In this document: positions 35,804 to 46,032 of the stretch, piece by piece
Position numbering within the stretch: the stretch's first letter is position 1
How the letters are laid out: every line of letters starts with the position of its first letter
Source: Membranipora membranacea
Taxonomy: Eukaryota > Bryozoa > Gymnolaemata > Cheilostomatida > Membraniporidae
DNA: 64,000 bases
Direction of reading: 5' to 3'
NCBI GenBank assembly: GCA_914767715.1
Contig: OU612073.1
Coordinates: 11,594,001 to 11,658,000, forward strand
The notes under the pieces: generated by a model
Told to the model about the DNA's origin: nothing
Databases searched by the model: none
What the model saw: the letters and a program-made list of their open reading frames with translations, nothing else
Program-made: the position numbers and the translations under genes

Positions 35804-38800
35804 TCACCCGAGAGTTATAACTTTGAGGTCTTTTTGACCAAAGTCGAGCATTTTTTGGAACGCAACACCGATATTTTCCATGAACTCAGTGTTATTTCTG
35901 GCGAATAGCAATACCTGTAATATAGAAAGTGAATTGAATGACATTAATACAAACATACATAGAAAACTATGGATGATACTTTAATGGAAATTACTTCATA
36001 TGAGTGACACAAGCGCCTGACTGCTTGTGGATTTGTTATGCAGAGCTCAGCTCAAGAATTCTGCTGCAACATAGGTTTATTGGTTTCAGGATAAGATAAT
36101 CTGAACCAATCAATATTGGTAAAAAAAAATCATGTCACACAATGCCCATCTGCCAGTTAGCTGAACTAGGATTCAAATCCTTGTCATTCAACGTAGGTCA
36201 ACTGTCAAGTTGACAGTTGCCAGGTAATCAAATCATCTTTTTTCCCCTTCTACTGTAGTCTAATGCTCTAATTTCCAATGTCCTCTAATGTATCTAATGA
36301 GAGTTTGTGGTATTACACTATCAACCACTAATTTCAAATGAATGGTTGATAATGTGATACTAATAACTCATATTTGAGCTGTCTGAGCACTTAGACTACT
36401 CGTTCTGTAAACTAAATGCTCATACCCTGCCATACACTATCCTCAGACACATCTCAACCAGACCAACCAGTTGGGAACAGTTGATAATGGTTTCCAACTA
36501 CCAGCAACTCAAGCGGTGTTGGAGCAGTCAAACTATTTCCATTGTAACTGAAATCAATCATTTGTTTTACAATAATACTTACAATATTTGCTGTGTTGGA
36601 ATCTGGGCATTTATATACCCTGCCTTGCTTTAACCTCAGATACCTCTTAACAAGACCAACTAGTCAGAAACGGTCAATAATAATATCCCACTACCAGCAA
36701 CTCAAGCGGTATTGAAGCACTCAAACTACATATATTGCAATTGACATAAACTATTTGCTTTTACGATAATACTTACTATACTCGCTGTGTTTGAATCTGG
36801 GCATTCATTCATATCATTACACGAAGGGGTGTCTAGATCTCCTGACGTCGTAAACTTTTTCATCATAGACATATCAGAGTGGAGCATTATAAAGTTAGAG
36901 TGAGGTCGAGTCCAGGAAGAAGAACTACAAGGAAAGAATCAATTGTTAGTAACTGAATGGATGTGTTATGAGTTTAACTACTAACCGATTGCAGGTAGAC
37001 TGTGAACCACTCACACATACTGACTCTCGTGATCTGACTGGGCATGTAGATCACTGATAAACTATCATTACCACAAAGAGAATGTCGTAATGCTAAGTAT
37101 GTATCATGCGTGAATTGAATTTGCGCATGTGCAAGAACAATGAGTTTAGTCTGGGTTCTAATTGCAATTTTGGTCTGGGGAGATAGGACACCCCCTGCAT
37201 GAATTGCCAGTCAAATTTAGCTAATAGTGACAATAGAAGATAACTCTTTCTAACAATTCCGCACGCATTTGTGAGTGTGCCACCAGAGCAGGTAGCCAAT
37301 CAGATGGCTTCGGAATTCCGAGACTCAATTTTGCAGAGATCAGCTCATGCCCAGATCTGAGCATGCGCAGAATGCCACCCACATGGATTACACTTGACGG
37401 GGCCAAGCTATGTGTGCACTATCAGAGGAGGGATATTTATTTTTACAAAACCAGAATTTTGCAATATTTTTCTTCCATCAGAACAGAAGGAACAAACTTG
37501 TTCTAGTAGTAGCATGCTATAGTATCATTGTGTGAACGGAGAACATGCAGATTTAGTTTTTATGGAGCAGGCCTTGCACAGTTTCTCATTGGATTTTCCT
37601 TGCTTATGCACCTACCATAGTTGCCTATGTTGCCTTCCCCTAACATAACACTATCTTACCAAGCTATATTTTTGCTTTTCTATAAAGTATCAGCAGAATT
37701 CAAACCCTGAATCTAAGCCGAAATCTAGCGAGAGGTTTGTGGCCATTACTGTTGGCCAACACTTACTTTATCAGGTCATTAGAGACGTTCTGAATTGTCC
37801 AGTCATTAGAAGCCAGGTTGAGGAAGAATCCATTGTCTAAGTTGTTTGGACTGGCATCCCAGTCTCCATCAAATCCAGATCTGTTTCTGTGACATGCTCC
37901 CAATGAATGGCATCCTACACAAAACCAGATTCATTCATGTAATATATCTTATTATACATATGGGAGTTCTCCCCACATACACAAAAACGCGACAACTCCG
38001 TGATTATTAAGCTGGCTACAGTGCCTCATCCTCAGGAATGGTCAATCAAACCTGGACTGGCAAGTAGGCGAGTAAGGGTAACAAAAGTGGGAACTCAAGA
38101 TCAATTTTCGCCAAACCTTCACATATTATTTGCCTTAATTTTTGCCAAATAGATGCCCTACACTTTTAATACTTGCACCATATCAATGGGGCATCAATAA
38201 TCAACATTCCTGAGATACCAGCTGGAATCAAAATGTTTATGATTTCTCAAAAATAGAAAACAAGCTCAACCTGCTCCCACTCATTCTCTTGGAAGTTTTA
38301 TAAATTAAGTTCCAATCTAAAAATTACAGATTCTACCCCCAACCCCCCCCCCCCCCCCAAATAAGTGCAGGACAGCAAAATGACAGAATGATTTTTTTGA
38401 ATATAATATCAGATTTTTTAATGATTATCTTGATTTTTTCACTTTCATTTCCATACAATTAACCTAGTTATTAGGATGGAATTATGAAAGGGCAATAAAC
38501 AAACTTCAAACACGTGACAAACAATTAAGATCTGAGGCTTTTGTTTGAAGGTCCCTTACATCAGAGGGGAACAACCTTAACAGAGATTTACAACCAGTAA
38601 CAAAATGATTGCACAAAGGCAGGGAATGAAACCTACCAAGTAAAGCAACCGCTTCTTTATCATTGAGATTGAACATGTCTTTGAGAAGGCCAACACCCTC
38701 AACCATGCCATGGTCAGGAAGGTTACGTACAGGCATTCCTTGACTAGAGTCACAATCCTTTCTGCCAATCGAGAAAGGCACAAATAGTGCGTTACCTGAG

Positions 38801-41800
38801 AAAAGACGAACAATTTGTGATTAAGTAATACAATACATGATACCATATCGGTTAGAATCATAGACTTAATATACTACCTAGACAGGACAATGCTTATGCT
38901 TCACTGATCTTAATATGTCCCACTTAAATAGCACGACATGACGTAATTAGTTTGTGCTGTGAGCCATAGTTTACTATATACAATTCAATGAAATAATGTG
39001 AAAAATCAAGGGACGCTGGGCATGATATCGGCCCCTGTCCAGCCCCTTATTATTCAAACACGAAGAAAATTGGTGAGTGTATGTAAAAGACCTTATCGCA
39101 CGAGATGGTATTAATAATTTGTCCCCAGAACCAGAACTTTTTATGATAAGATACAATCATTGGCCAATAAACACTGAAATAAACACAGCCATTTACCCTC
39201 AGCACTTCCATCAGTCCATCACTTCTATAAAAATGTAAAGAATACATATAACACAATATCAAAAATATTTTGATGGATGAGCCGGATCTTATCACCACCA
39301 TCATCGTTTTTTTCTTCAAAATTGCACACGACCAGTCAGCTCAAATTGGATTGCCACTTTTATTGTTGCTTCACAAGGAAGAATGGATCTGTGCTGTAAA
39401 TTGAGTATGCAAACTACAGATAGCTGTTGTTCCTGAGTACGTATGACAATAACTTAAAATTGTTATACTTCAGTACTGTAGTTAAAATCTAATGGCCTTT
39501 ACTGTGACCGATGCCAGTGCCGATGCCGGTAAGGTTGTTTGAGTTTATCAATAAGATATCGGCATCAACAGTGAATGACAACTGCTTCCTTGACCTATTC
39601 ACAAACACAGCAGTGTGGAAAAGTAGTTATTACAACAGGACACGTCATCATCTGAGAAAATGGAACTATATGTAATGATGAAACTACAGAAAAAGGACGG
39701 AAGCAGTGATTCTAATAATTTCCATGACTGAAAAATAAATGCCGGCCAAACGATCACCAGCATTATTGCTTGACTCAGTCGAGAATTGCGTGCTCATATG
39801 CATCACGGCTGCTTACAAGCACAAACCTCCGCAGCCTGCAATAATTTTTTGTTGGTATGAGCTAAGGTTTAGTATGAATAATGGCTATTAATATAGAAAC
39901 CAGTCTGAGCCATAAAATAAGCTTCTGAACCCTTTATATAGACAGCCAGAGAAGTTTTTGAATTAATGAGCAGCAACAATCCCTTCTACAATGACTAAAA
40001 AATCCCTCTGTAAGGAGACATTGTCAATTATACAGTAATCACTGTTGAGTGTGCTGCACTATCTTGAGAAGTATAGAGATGTCTGCAGGGCTCCACCTAG
40101 ATCGAAGCAGAAGCAGTTTTTATGGGAATTATCAACTATTGAATAAGAATAATGTGAATGTAACGATAAGAAAAATAATAATGATCATTACAGGAATTGT
40201 ACTTTTCAAATATCACTCTAATTGACATTCACTGTTGACGCGGATATCACATTGATAAACTCAAAAACTCCAAGAACCTTACCGGCATCGGCAAAAATAA
40301 GTTTGGCCACAGTATTTCATTTTCCAGTTTTGGAAATTATTAGAGTCACATGGTTCCATCCTTTTTCCTCTGTAGTTTCATAGTACCATTTGCTCAGATG
40401 ATGACGTGTTCTGGTTTGGTTTGGCTTATTATAACAATCATTGTATTATCTTTCCTGTCCTGCACTTTGGTGGGCAATAGATGGTATGTAGGCGAGAGGA
40501 TACCTTTGCACAGTTGAAAACAACACGACTAAAAAGAGGATGGTCTTCATCGGACGCAATTTTAGACAACTCAGTAATAACTTTTTTTTTCACGCTGCTG
40601 TTTCTGTGTATAGGTCGGGGAAGCAAAAGACATTCACTGTTGACGCCGATATCACATTTATAAACTCAAAGAACCTTACCGGCATCGGCAAAATTAAGTT
40701 TGGCCAGGGTAAAGGCCATTAGATTTTGACTACAGTACTGAAGTATAATAATTTTAAGTTATTGTCACATACTCTAGATCAGGGGTGCCCAACCTTTTCT
40801 CTCACATGAGCCATTTAAAAAATCAATCACACTAAATGAGCTGACCACGTCGCATCACGTGTAGACAACATGGAAACAGTCAGTGATATATGTATAATAT
40901 TCATTCATGTATAAGTGCTGGCAAAATGACCAAAGCAAAGTCACTGCGTGAGATTATGCGCGTAGCGCGAAAAATTTTTTGAGGCAATTTCTGGTCATAT
41001 GAGGCGCCCCGGACTTTTGTAAGTATTTTAAGCATTTTGCAAATTTTTATAAGCATTTTGGAAAATTTAGGTTGGCAAGTCTGCAAGAAGACAACTCTAC
41101 ACACATATGTACAATGCAGGCACCCAGTACAATGAACTAGTATACACTATACATACATTTAATGCACATTGTACATGCATGAATTGAATGCATGAAATTC
41201 GCGCCAAAAAGCGCGTGAAATTTGCAAATATTAAAATGAGCCACCCAAAAAGCCAAAATGAGCCGAGGTGGCTCATGAGCCATAGGTTGGGCACCCCTGC
41301 TCTAGATTCATCATACATACTCAGGAACAACAGCTATCTATTCTTCCTTGTGAAGCGACAATAAAATTAGCAATCCAATTTGAGCACACTGGTTGTGTTC
41401 AGTCACAACTACGAATAGTTTTAAGGAAAAAAATGATCATGGTGGTGTTGCTGGTGCTTAGATCTGGCTCTTCCAACAAAATATTTGTGATCTTGTGTTG
41501 TAGGTGTTCTTTACATTTTTATAGTAGTGAAGGAAGTGCTGAGGGTAAATGGCTGTGTTTATTGGCTAATGATTGTCTCTTATCATAAAAAGTTCCGGCT
41601 CTGGAGACAAATTATGTATACCATCTCGTGCGGAAAGGTCTTTTGCATACACTCACCAATTTTCTTTGTGTTTGAATGATAAGGGGCTGGACAGCGGCTG
41701 ATATCATGCCCAGCGTCCCTTGATTTTACACATTATTACATTGATGGATATATAATAAACTGTGGCTCACAGCACAAACTAATTACGTCATGTCGTGCTA

Positions 41801-44800
41801 TTTAAGTGGGACAGTATTGAATGCTATTGGCCTGTCTAGGTAGTATATTAAGTCTATGGTTAGAATAGTAAAATATAGCCTCTGTTCAGAGATTGAGAAA
41901 TAGTGGCACTAAGGAGCTGACGCCCCAAATAGCATTCTCAGTTTTTGTGTGAGCTGCAGCTGCAATCTTACACATAACCATTAACACCTGCGCGTCTTAC
42001 CATGAAGATATCCCAATAGAACATGAATGTCCTGCGTTGATCTGGTTTTTTCATACATTACAAACCGCAAAACAGCTTATCTTTTGATAATCCTTTTGAA
42101 GTTTGCCAAGCGGTGCTAAGATCGAAGATCATATCTTACCCAATACATATATATAGAAATATATACCAATTTTATTGCCTCGATCAAGTTACTAAGACAT
42201 ATGAGCCCTTGCACTGCACAGCAATTATAATAGTAAAACAGTCAAGCGGAATATTAAAAATATTATTATCAAGGAGAAGGAGGGCTGTTCTTTTGAAAGT
42301 TTTGTTCTCAGTATTAAGGTAGTGATGGCATAGATAGGTGATTGTCATCGGAAGAAACTTTAGATACAAAACCAAAACATATGAGCTGTAGGTGAATATT
42401 CAGCTCATCAAGTAATAAATAAAGTTGCGTACAACATTTTTGGTGTCTTTCCAGTTTTCTTTACTCTTATCTGTCTAATGCGAATACCAGCATTATAAAT
42501 GAGGAACATATTCTAGACAAACGCCATTGCTCGGCGTATTTTTGCACTAACCTGATTTAGCTGCTCCAATTTTAAGAGCTTCAATACCACAGAATGCTAT
42601 GACATCTGCTAGAGATAGATACGGAGCGTAGTCATTTCTGAAACTCTGTACCCATTGATATGTCTCATCAAGTCCTGCAACAACATTGATGTCGATATCA
42701 ACCATAACCTAAAATGAGGTTGTTATAGGGCTAACCTCGCACCCTAAACTGACTTTGAAGCATTAAAGACTCATACATAGGGAAAAACCACTGACACTGA
42801 CATATGATGCAGGTGCTGTGGCTCATGCACATAGCTAAACAGCCTTATCTAACCTTTTGACATGGTATGAAATAATTTTGATTCAGACTTGATCAGATTT
42901 TACTTATACAGGTCAGGGTATACAACAGGATATATTGTTTACCATAGCAAGGTTGTGTCGAAGGTATGAGTTACAGACAAGGAGAGAGAGGAAGCAGAAT
43001 TTAATATCTTGGTATGGGTTGAATTAAACTCCTTGACTGATCTTGGGGATACGCACATGGACCTCAATACATCTTTTTTTATTGGAAAGTCTGTTGCAAC
43101 ATCACGCCAAAGTGCTCTTTGGATCACAATTATCTACTGGCTAAAAATTAACTTGTTACTATACTTAGGAGTTGTCTTACCTAAGTTGCCATGGTGAGCC
43201 AAGTTAATACAGCCATCGCAGCCTCCAACGCAATCATGGAAGGTCATCTGTACTAATCTGGGTATAAAGTCAGGCTAAAATAGAACAAAAACATCCCGCT
43301 ATTATTTGCTGTAATCTGTAATCCCCACTTTAACTCGTTTGAGGGCCATTGATTCAGGGAGAGGGGGGAAAAAGTTTTGGGTCACAAACCAAAGAACACT
43401 TCGACCTTTCATTCAGACTCATTTGAATTATTAATAGTAAGAAGCCTCATTCAAACAACACTGTGTGCTAGCTGAAACCAAAATGAGCAAACTTTAGGAA
43501 AGAATTTCCATAACTTGAATTCTAAATTATTGAGATTAACCAGGGCACAAAAGTAAAATTGGTCAGACCTGTCGTAACTGGTGGTGGTGTCATCTTGGGT
43601 ACTATATAGTTAGCAGCCCTAGTTATTCCTTTCATCAAAACAGAACCATCCCATAGTGCAGGGGTGCTCAAACTATGGTCCGTGGGCCAAATTTGGCCCA
43701 CATGCCATTTTTAGGTGGCCCGCCTGCCCATATTAAAACTCACGTTGCGACTGGTTTATTTAGGCTGAAAGTTTACTCATGACCAATACACGCATCAAGG
43801 CTATCCACAGATAGCCTGCTTGCTTGGCGCAAAAAAAGTCTGACCCACTTCAATATGTTAATTTTCAAAAGTGACCCACTGGCAGAAAAGTTTGAGCACC
43901 CCTGCCCTAGTGGCTGAGCTTACAAAGCTCTAGCCGCCTTAATTATGAAAGAGCTGGACTAAGATACAAATCGCACCAGAATAAAGAGAGATTATCTGAT
44001 AAAGAGCAATCCCCGATCAAAATAAGTTATACGAGGCCAACAAATGCAATAACAGCGAATTCAGAACTCAAAAAGGCACCAGCATTGAATGTGTGATACA
44101 GCTGCGATTCGGGTGACTTAGGAGTAAGAGATGGCCCAGTTGGTTAGCACGCCGGACTTCTGCGGCAAGCGATGATGGTCATGGGTGCGATTCCCAACTG
44201 CAGGCCAATGACTACTTGGGACTGTTGGACCCCCATGGTGTGCTCCGACCTGCCTACAATCTGAGAGCATATTGGTGCAGACATTACGGCCTCGGCCATT
44301 ACGGCCATCTGATTTTTCCATGTTTTTCTTTCTTGTCAGTATTAACAACGTATTTCGTGACAAATTTTTGTCTATGATAGTAATAAATCCATCCATCCAT
44401 CCTTTAGGCACACCCTATATTGCCGCCCATTCTTTGGGATGTGGTCTTTTGACCAAACTTTGTGAGTTTAACCAACATTCTAGCCAACATTGTTTTACCA
44501 GTGCATACCTCTTAATCTGAGGAGTAAACCTTCATTGTCTAAATGGTTACATCATAATAATCTTGAAATGTCATATTGAATTTAAGAATGGCTTAATTAA
44601 TTGGTGGTGTGCATGATTTCCTTTCCCAGACATTGACATGTGGGCGGTTTTCCTACACTCTAATAGTTGTATATGATCTGGAAGAACCAGCTTCTGATGG
44701 CTCAGCCATTTTGAAGCACCTCCTGCGCTCATTAAAGGTTATCAGCTGGGTTTAAGAGATAAATTTAATGATTTATTTGTAATGTTATTATCAGGATGAG

Positions 44801-46032
44801 TCACCTAATGAGAAGTAATTAATCTTAATCTCATGAGTTAATATTTTGACAAGTCGATATTGCCGCTTTTGCCAAGTCATATTCGTAAACCTGACAGATA
44901 CTAACCTACAGCCAAAGGCTGATCAAATGCTTTTGGGGAAGGGTAGGAGGGAAAGGTGTGGGGTAGGAGTAGGTAGCTAATGATACACAAAATATGCCCA
45001 GGCTTTTGTTGTGCTTAACGACGACTGCCTGCATTGCTCTATCCGAAACATAAACACAGTTCACAAACAATATCAGAACCTTTCAGAACGAATCCGCTAT
45101 ATTTCTGCCACCCTTCAGAACTCCTACATAGCAATGATGTGAAATGCCAGTCAAGCCTGGGTATAAATACCAACCATAAGATGCAGACTGCAATACAGCG
45201 ATGAAAACTTGAAAAAAAAAACACAGAATGGACATCCTCCAATTGTAGATGAGAAATGTTATGCGTCCAGAAAATAATCAAACGCATTTGAGAGAAACTC
45301 ACAACACACCTATTGCAGCTCAGAAAAATATGATTTACCTAATGTCAACATCATTATCATAGGGTATGGGTTTTCCAAGAAAACCCAATCAAATGAAAAT
45401 TACAGGTAAAAGAAGCGGGACAATCTTTGATTTGAGCATACATTTCATTTATCTCTGGCAGCACTCACCATACAAAATACAGAAAGCTCAAAATAGACTC
45501 AAAACCTATTGAAATCAATTTCCAACTTTATACTGATGTATGCGGTTCTGCTTGCTTTATCAAATCCTCAGAAGGATTTACTAGAAAAAGCCTTTGAATA
45601 ATTCCCGGTGGGCAAAAGTCTGAGGGGCTCTGGGAGACTATTAAATAATAGGTGTTTACAGCTAAATTCTGACCAAGCTGCAACGCCACTTCAAAGTACC
45701 CCTATTATGACAAGTTATAACAAGACAAGATATATACCTTCCTCACGTCTCATATATTCATAATTTTACTTGGATAGTGATATACTAGTGTAAACCATGT
45801 ATACCTAATGTATACCATGTAATACCATGTAATACCATATATATACCGTGTATACCATGTGTGTTTTGTCTATGGTGTAACTCACCCGCTCCTCCATTCT
45901 TTTGAACGCTCCTCGTCGTAGGAACTTGTGCTGTGCGACAGTCAGTTCCAGCTGTGCTGTGATCAATGTTTGAAGATGACTCCATGTCAGCATACAGCAA
46001 TAAATATATGTGATGTAATGTAAGGTGTGCAT
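35804..46032 (-). CDS. Peroxidase C: plant-type haem peroxidase paralogue with distal Arg replaced by Gln
   Basis: Exons: 45886-46032, 43181-43274, 42552-42674, 38637-38795, 37767-37914, 36777-36924, 35804-35914; 309 aa. Exons 2-4 match A and B exactly in length (94, 123, 159); exons 5, 6 and 7 are shorter (148, 148, 111), phases unchanged. Exon 1 ends LTVAQHKFLRRGAFKRMEER, aligning with LTPSQYKFMQMGFQDRYD of B; its start (46032, or Met at 45993) and weak signal peptide are less sure. Distal His62 is kept (RLVQMTFHDC) but the residue four before it, Arg in A and B, is Gln58. Proximal His (ALLGCHSLGACH, 177) and buried Asp (IMLHSDMSMMKK, ~241) remain. Loss of the distal Arg should slow compound I formation sharply. 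Introns are large and repeat-loaded. Confidence 0.87.
36421..36808. repeat. Tandem duplication over the exon 6 donor of peroxidase C
   Basis: Two diverged copies of ~192 bp (36421-36612 and 36614-36808) share ATACCCTGCC, CAACTCAAGCGGT, TAATACTTAC and GAATCTGGGCATT. The second contains the true 3' end of exon 6 with its donor; the first keeps a matching exon fragment and a GTAAGT donor, giving two donors in series on the transcript. Confidence 0.75.
40438..40570 (-). mobile_element. LINE ORF C-terminal fragment inside the large inverted repeat
   Basis: The same ~110-bp segment as at 1109-1225 (minus-strand reading IASDEDHPLFSRVVFNCAK ... PPKCRTGK). It interrupts the right arm of the palindrome, so it was inserted after the inverted duplication. 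Confidence 0.6.
40780..41299. mobile_element. hAT-like MITE, 520 bp
   Basis: Inverted ends CAGGGGTGCCCAACCT and AGGTTGGGCACCCCTG with a perfect 8-bp target duplication CTCTAGAT (40772-40779 and 41300-41307). No transposase. Lies in the right arm of the large inverted repeat within peroxidase C intron 3. Confidence 0.92.
43659..43904. mobile_element. hAT-like MITE, 246 bp, in intron 1 of peroxidase C
   Basis: Perfect 16-bp ends CAGGGGTGCTCAAACT and AGTTTGAGCACCCCTG. The flanking 8-mers CCATAGTG (43651-43658) and CCCTAGTG (43905-43912) match at 7 of 8. Same end family as the 520-bp MITE at 40780. Confidence 0.88.
44123..44402 (+). mobile_element. tRNA-derived SINE with LINE-type 3' tail
   Basis: Head: A box TGGCCCAGTTGG (44132-44143) and B box GGTGCGATTCC (44184-44194). 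Body: a conserved-looking block with GTGTGCTCCGACCT that recurs at 60342-60534. Tail: ~95 bp from ATCTGATTTTTCC to AATAAATCCATCCATCC that is almost identical to the 3' end of the LINE at 55086-57166, including the (ATCC)n terminus. It lies in intron 1 of peroxidase C. Possible short target repeat (CTTAGG / TTTAGG). Confidence 0.85.
45794..45865. repeat. ACCATGTA(AT) minisatellite next to peroxidase C exon 1
   Basis: Degenerate ~10-bp units (TATACCATGTAA and variants) repeated about seven times. The array ends ~15 bp from the exon-1 donor of peroxidase C, within its first intron. Confidence 0.7.

Larger units (their letters stand above)
38853..41872. repeat. Large inverted repeat in intron 3 of peroxidase C
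   Basis: Left arm ~38853-39745 and right arm ~40300-41872 are reverse complements along their length: ATACTACCTAGACAGG (38872) with CCTGTCTAGGTAGTAT, CAAGGGACGCTGGGCATGAT with its complement, and GATGCCGGTAAGGTT with AACCTTACCGGCATC. The right arm is longer because it holds a LINE fragment (40455-40566) and a hAT MITE (40780-41299), both absent on the left. Spacer ~550 bp, with an extra copy of one arm segment at 40225-40300. The left arm ends ~58 bp before the acceptor of exon 4. Confidence 0.85.

Noticed and set aside
36155-36215. B-box-like GGATTCAAATCC
   Set aside because: No A box at the right distance on either strand and no SINE body recognised.
44128-44200. tRNA gene suggested by good A and B boxes
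   Set aside because: No acceptor-stem pairing, and the sequence runs into a SINE body and LINE-like tail.
45785-46000. Alternative 71-codon frame over peroxidase C exon 1
   Set aside because: The other frame aligns with LTPSQYKFM... of A and B and joins exon 2 in phase 0; this one runs into the minisatellite.
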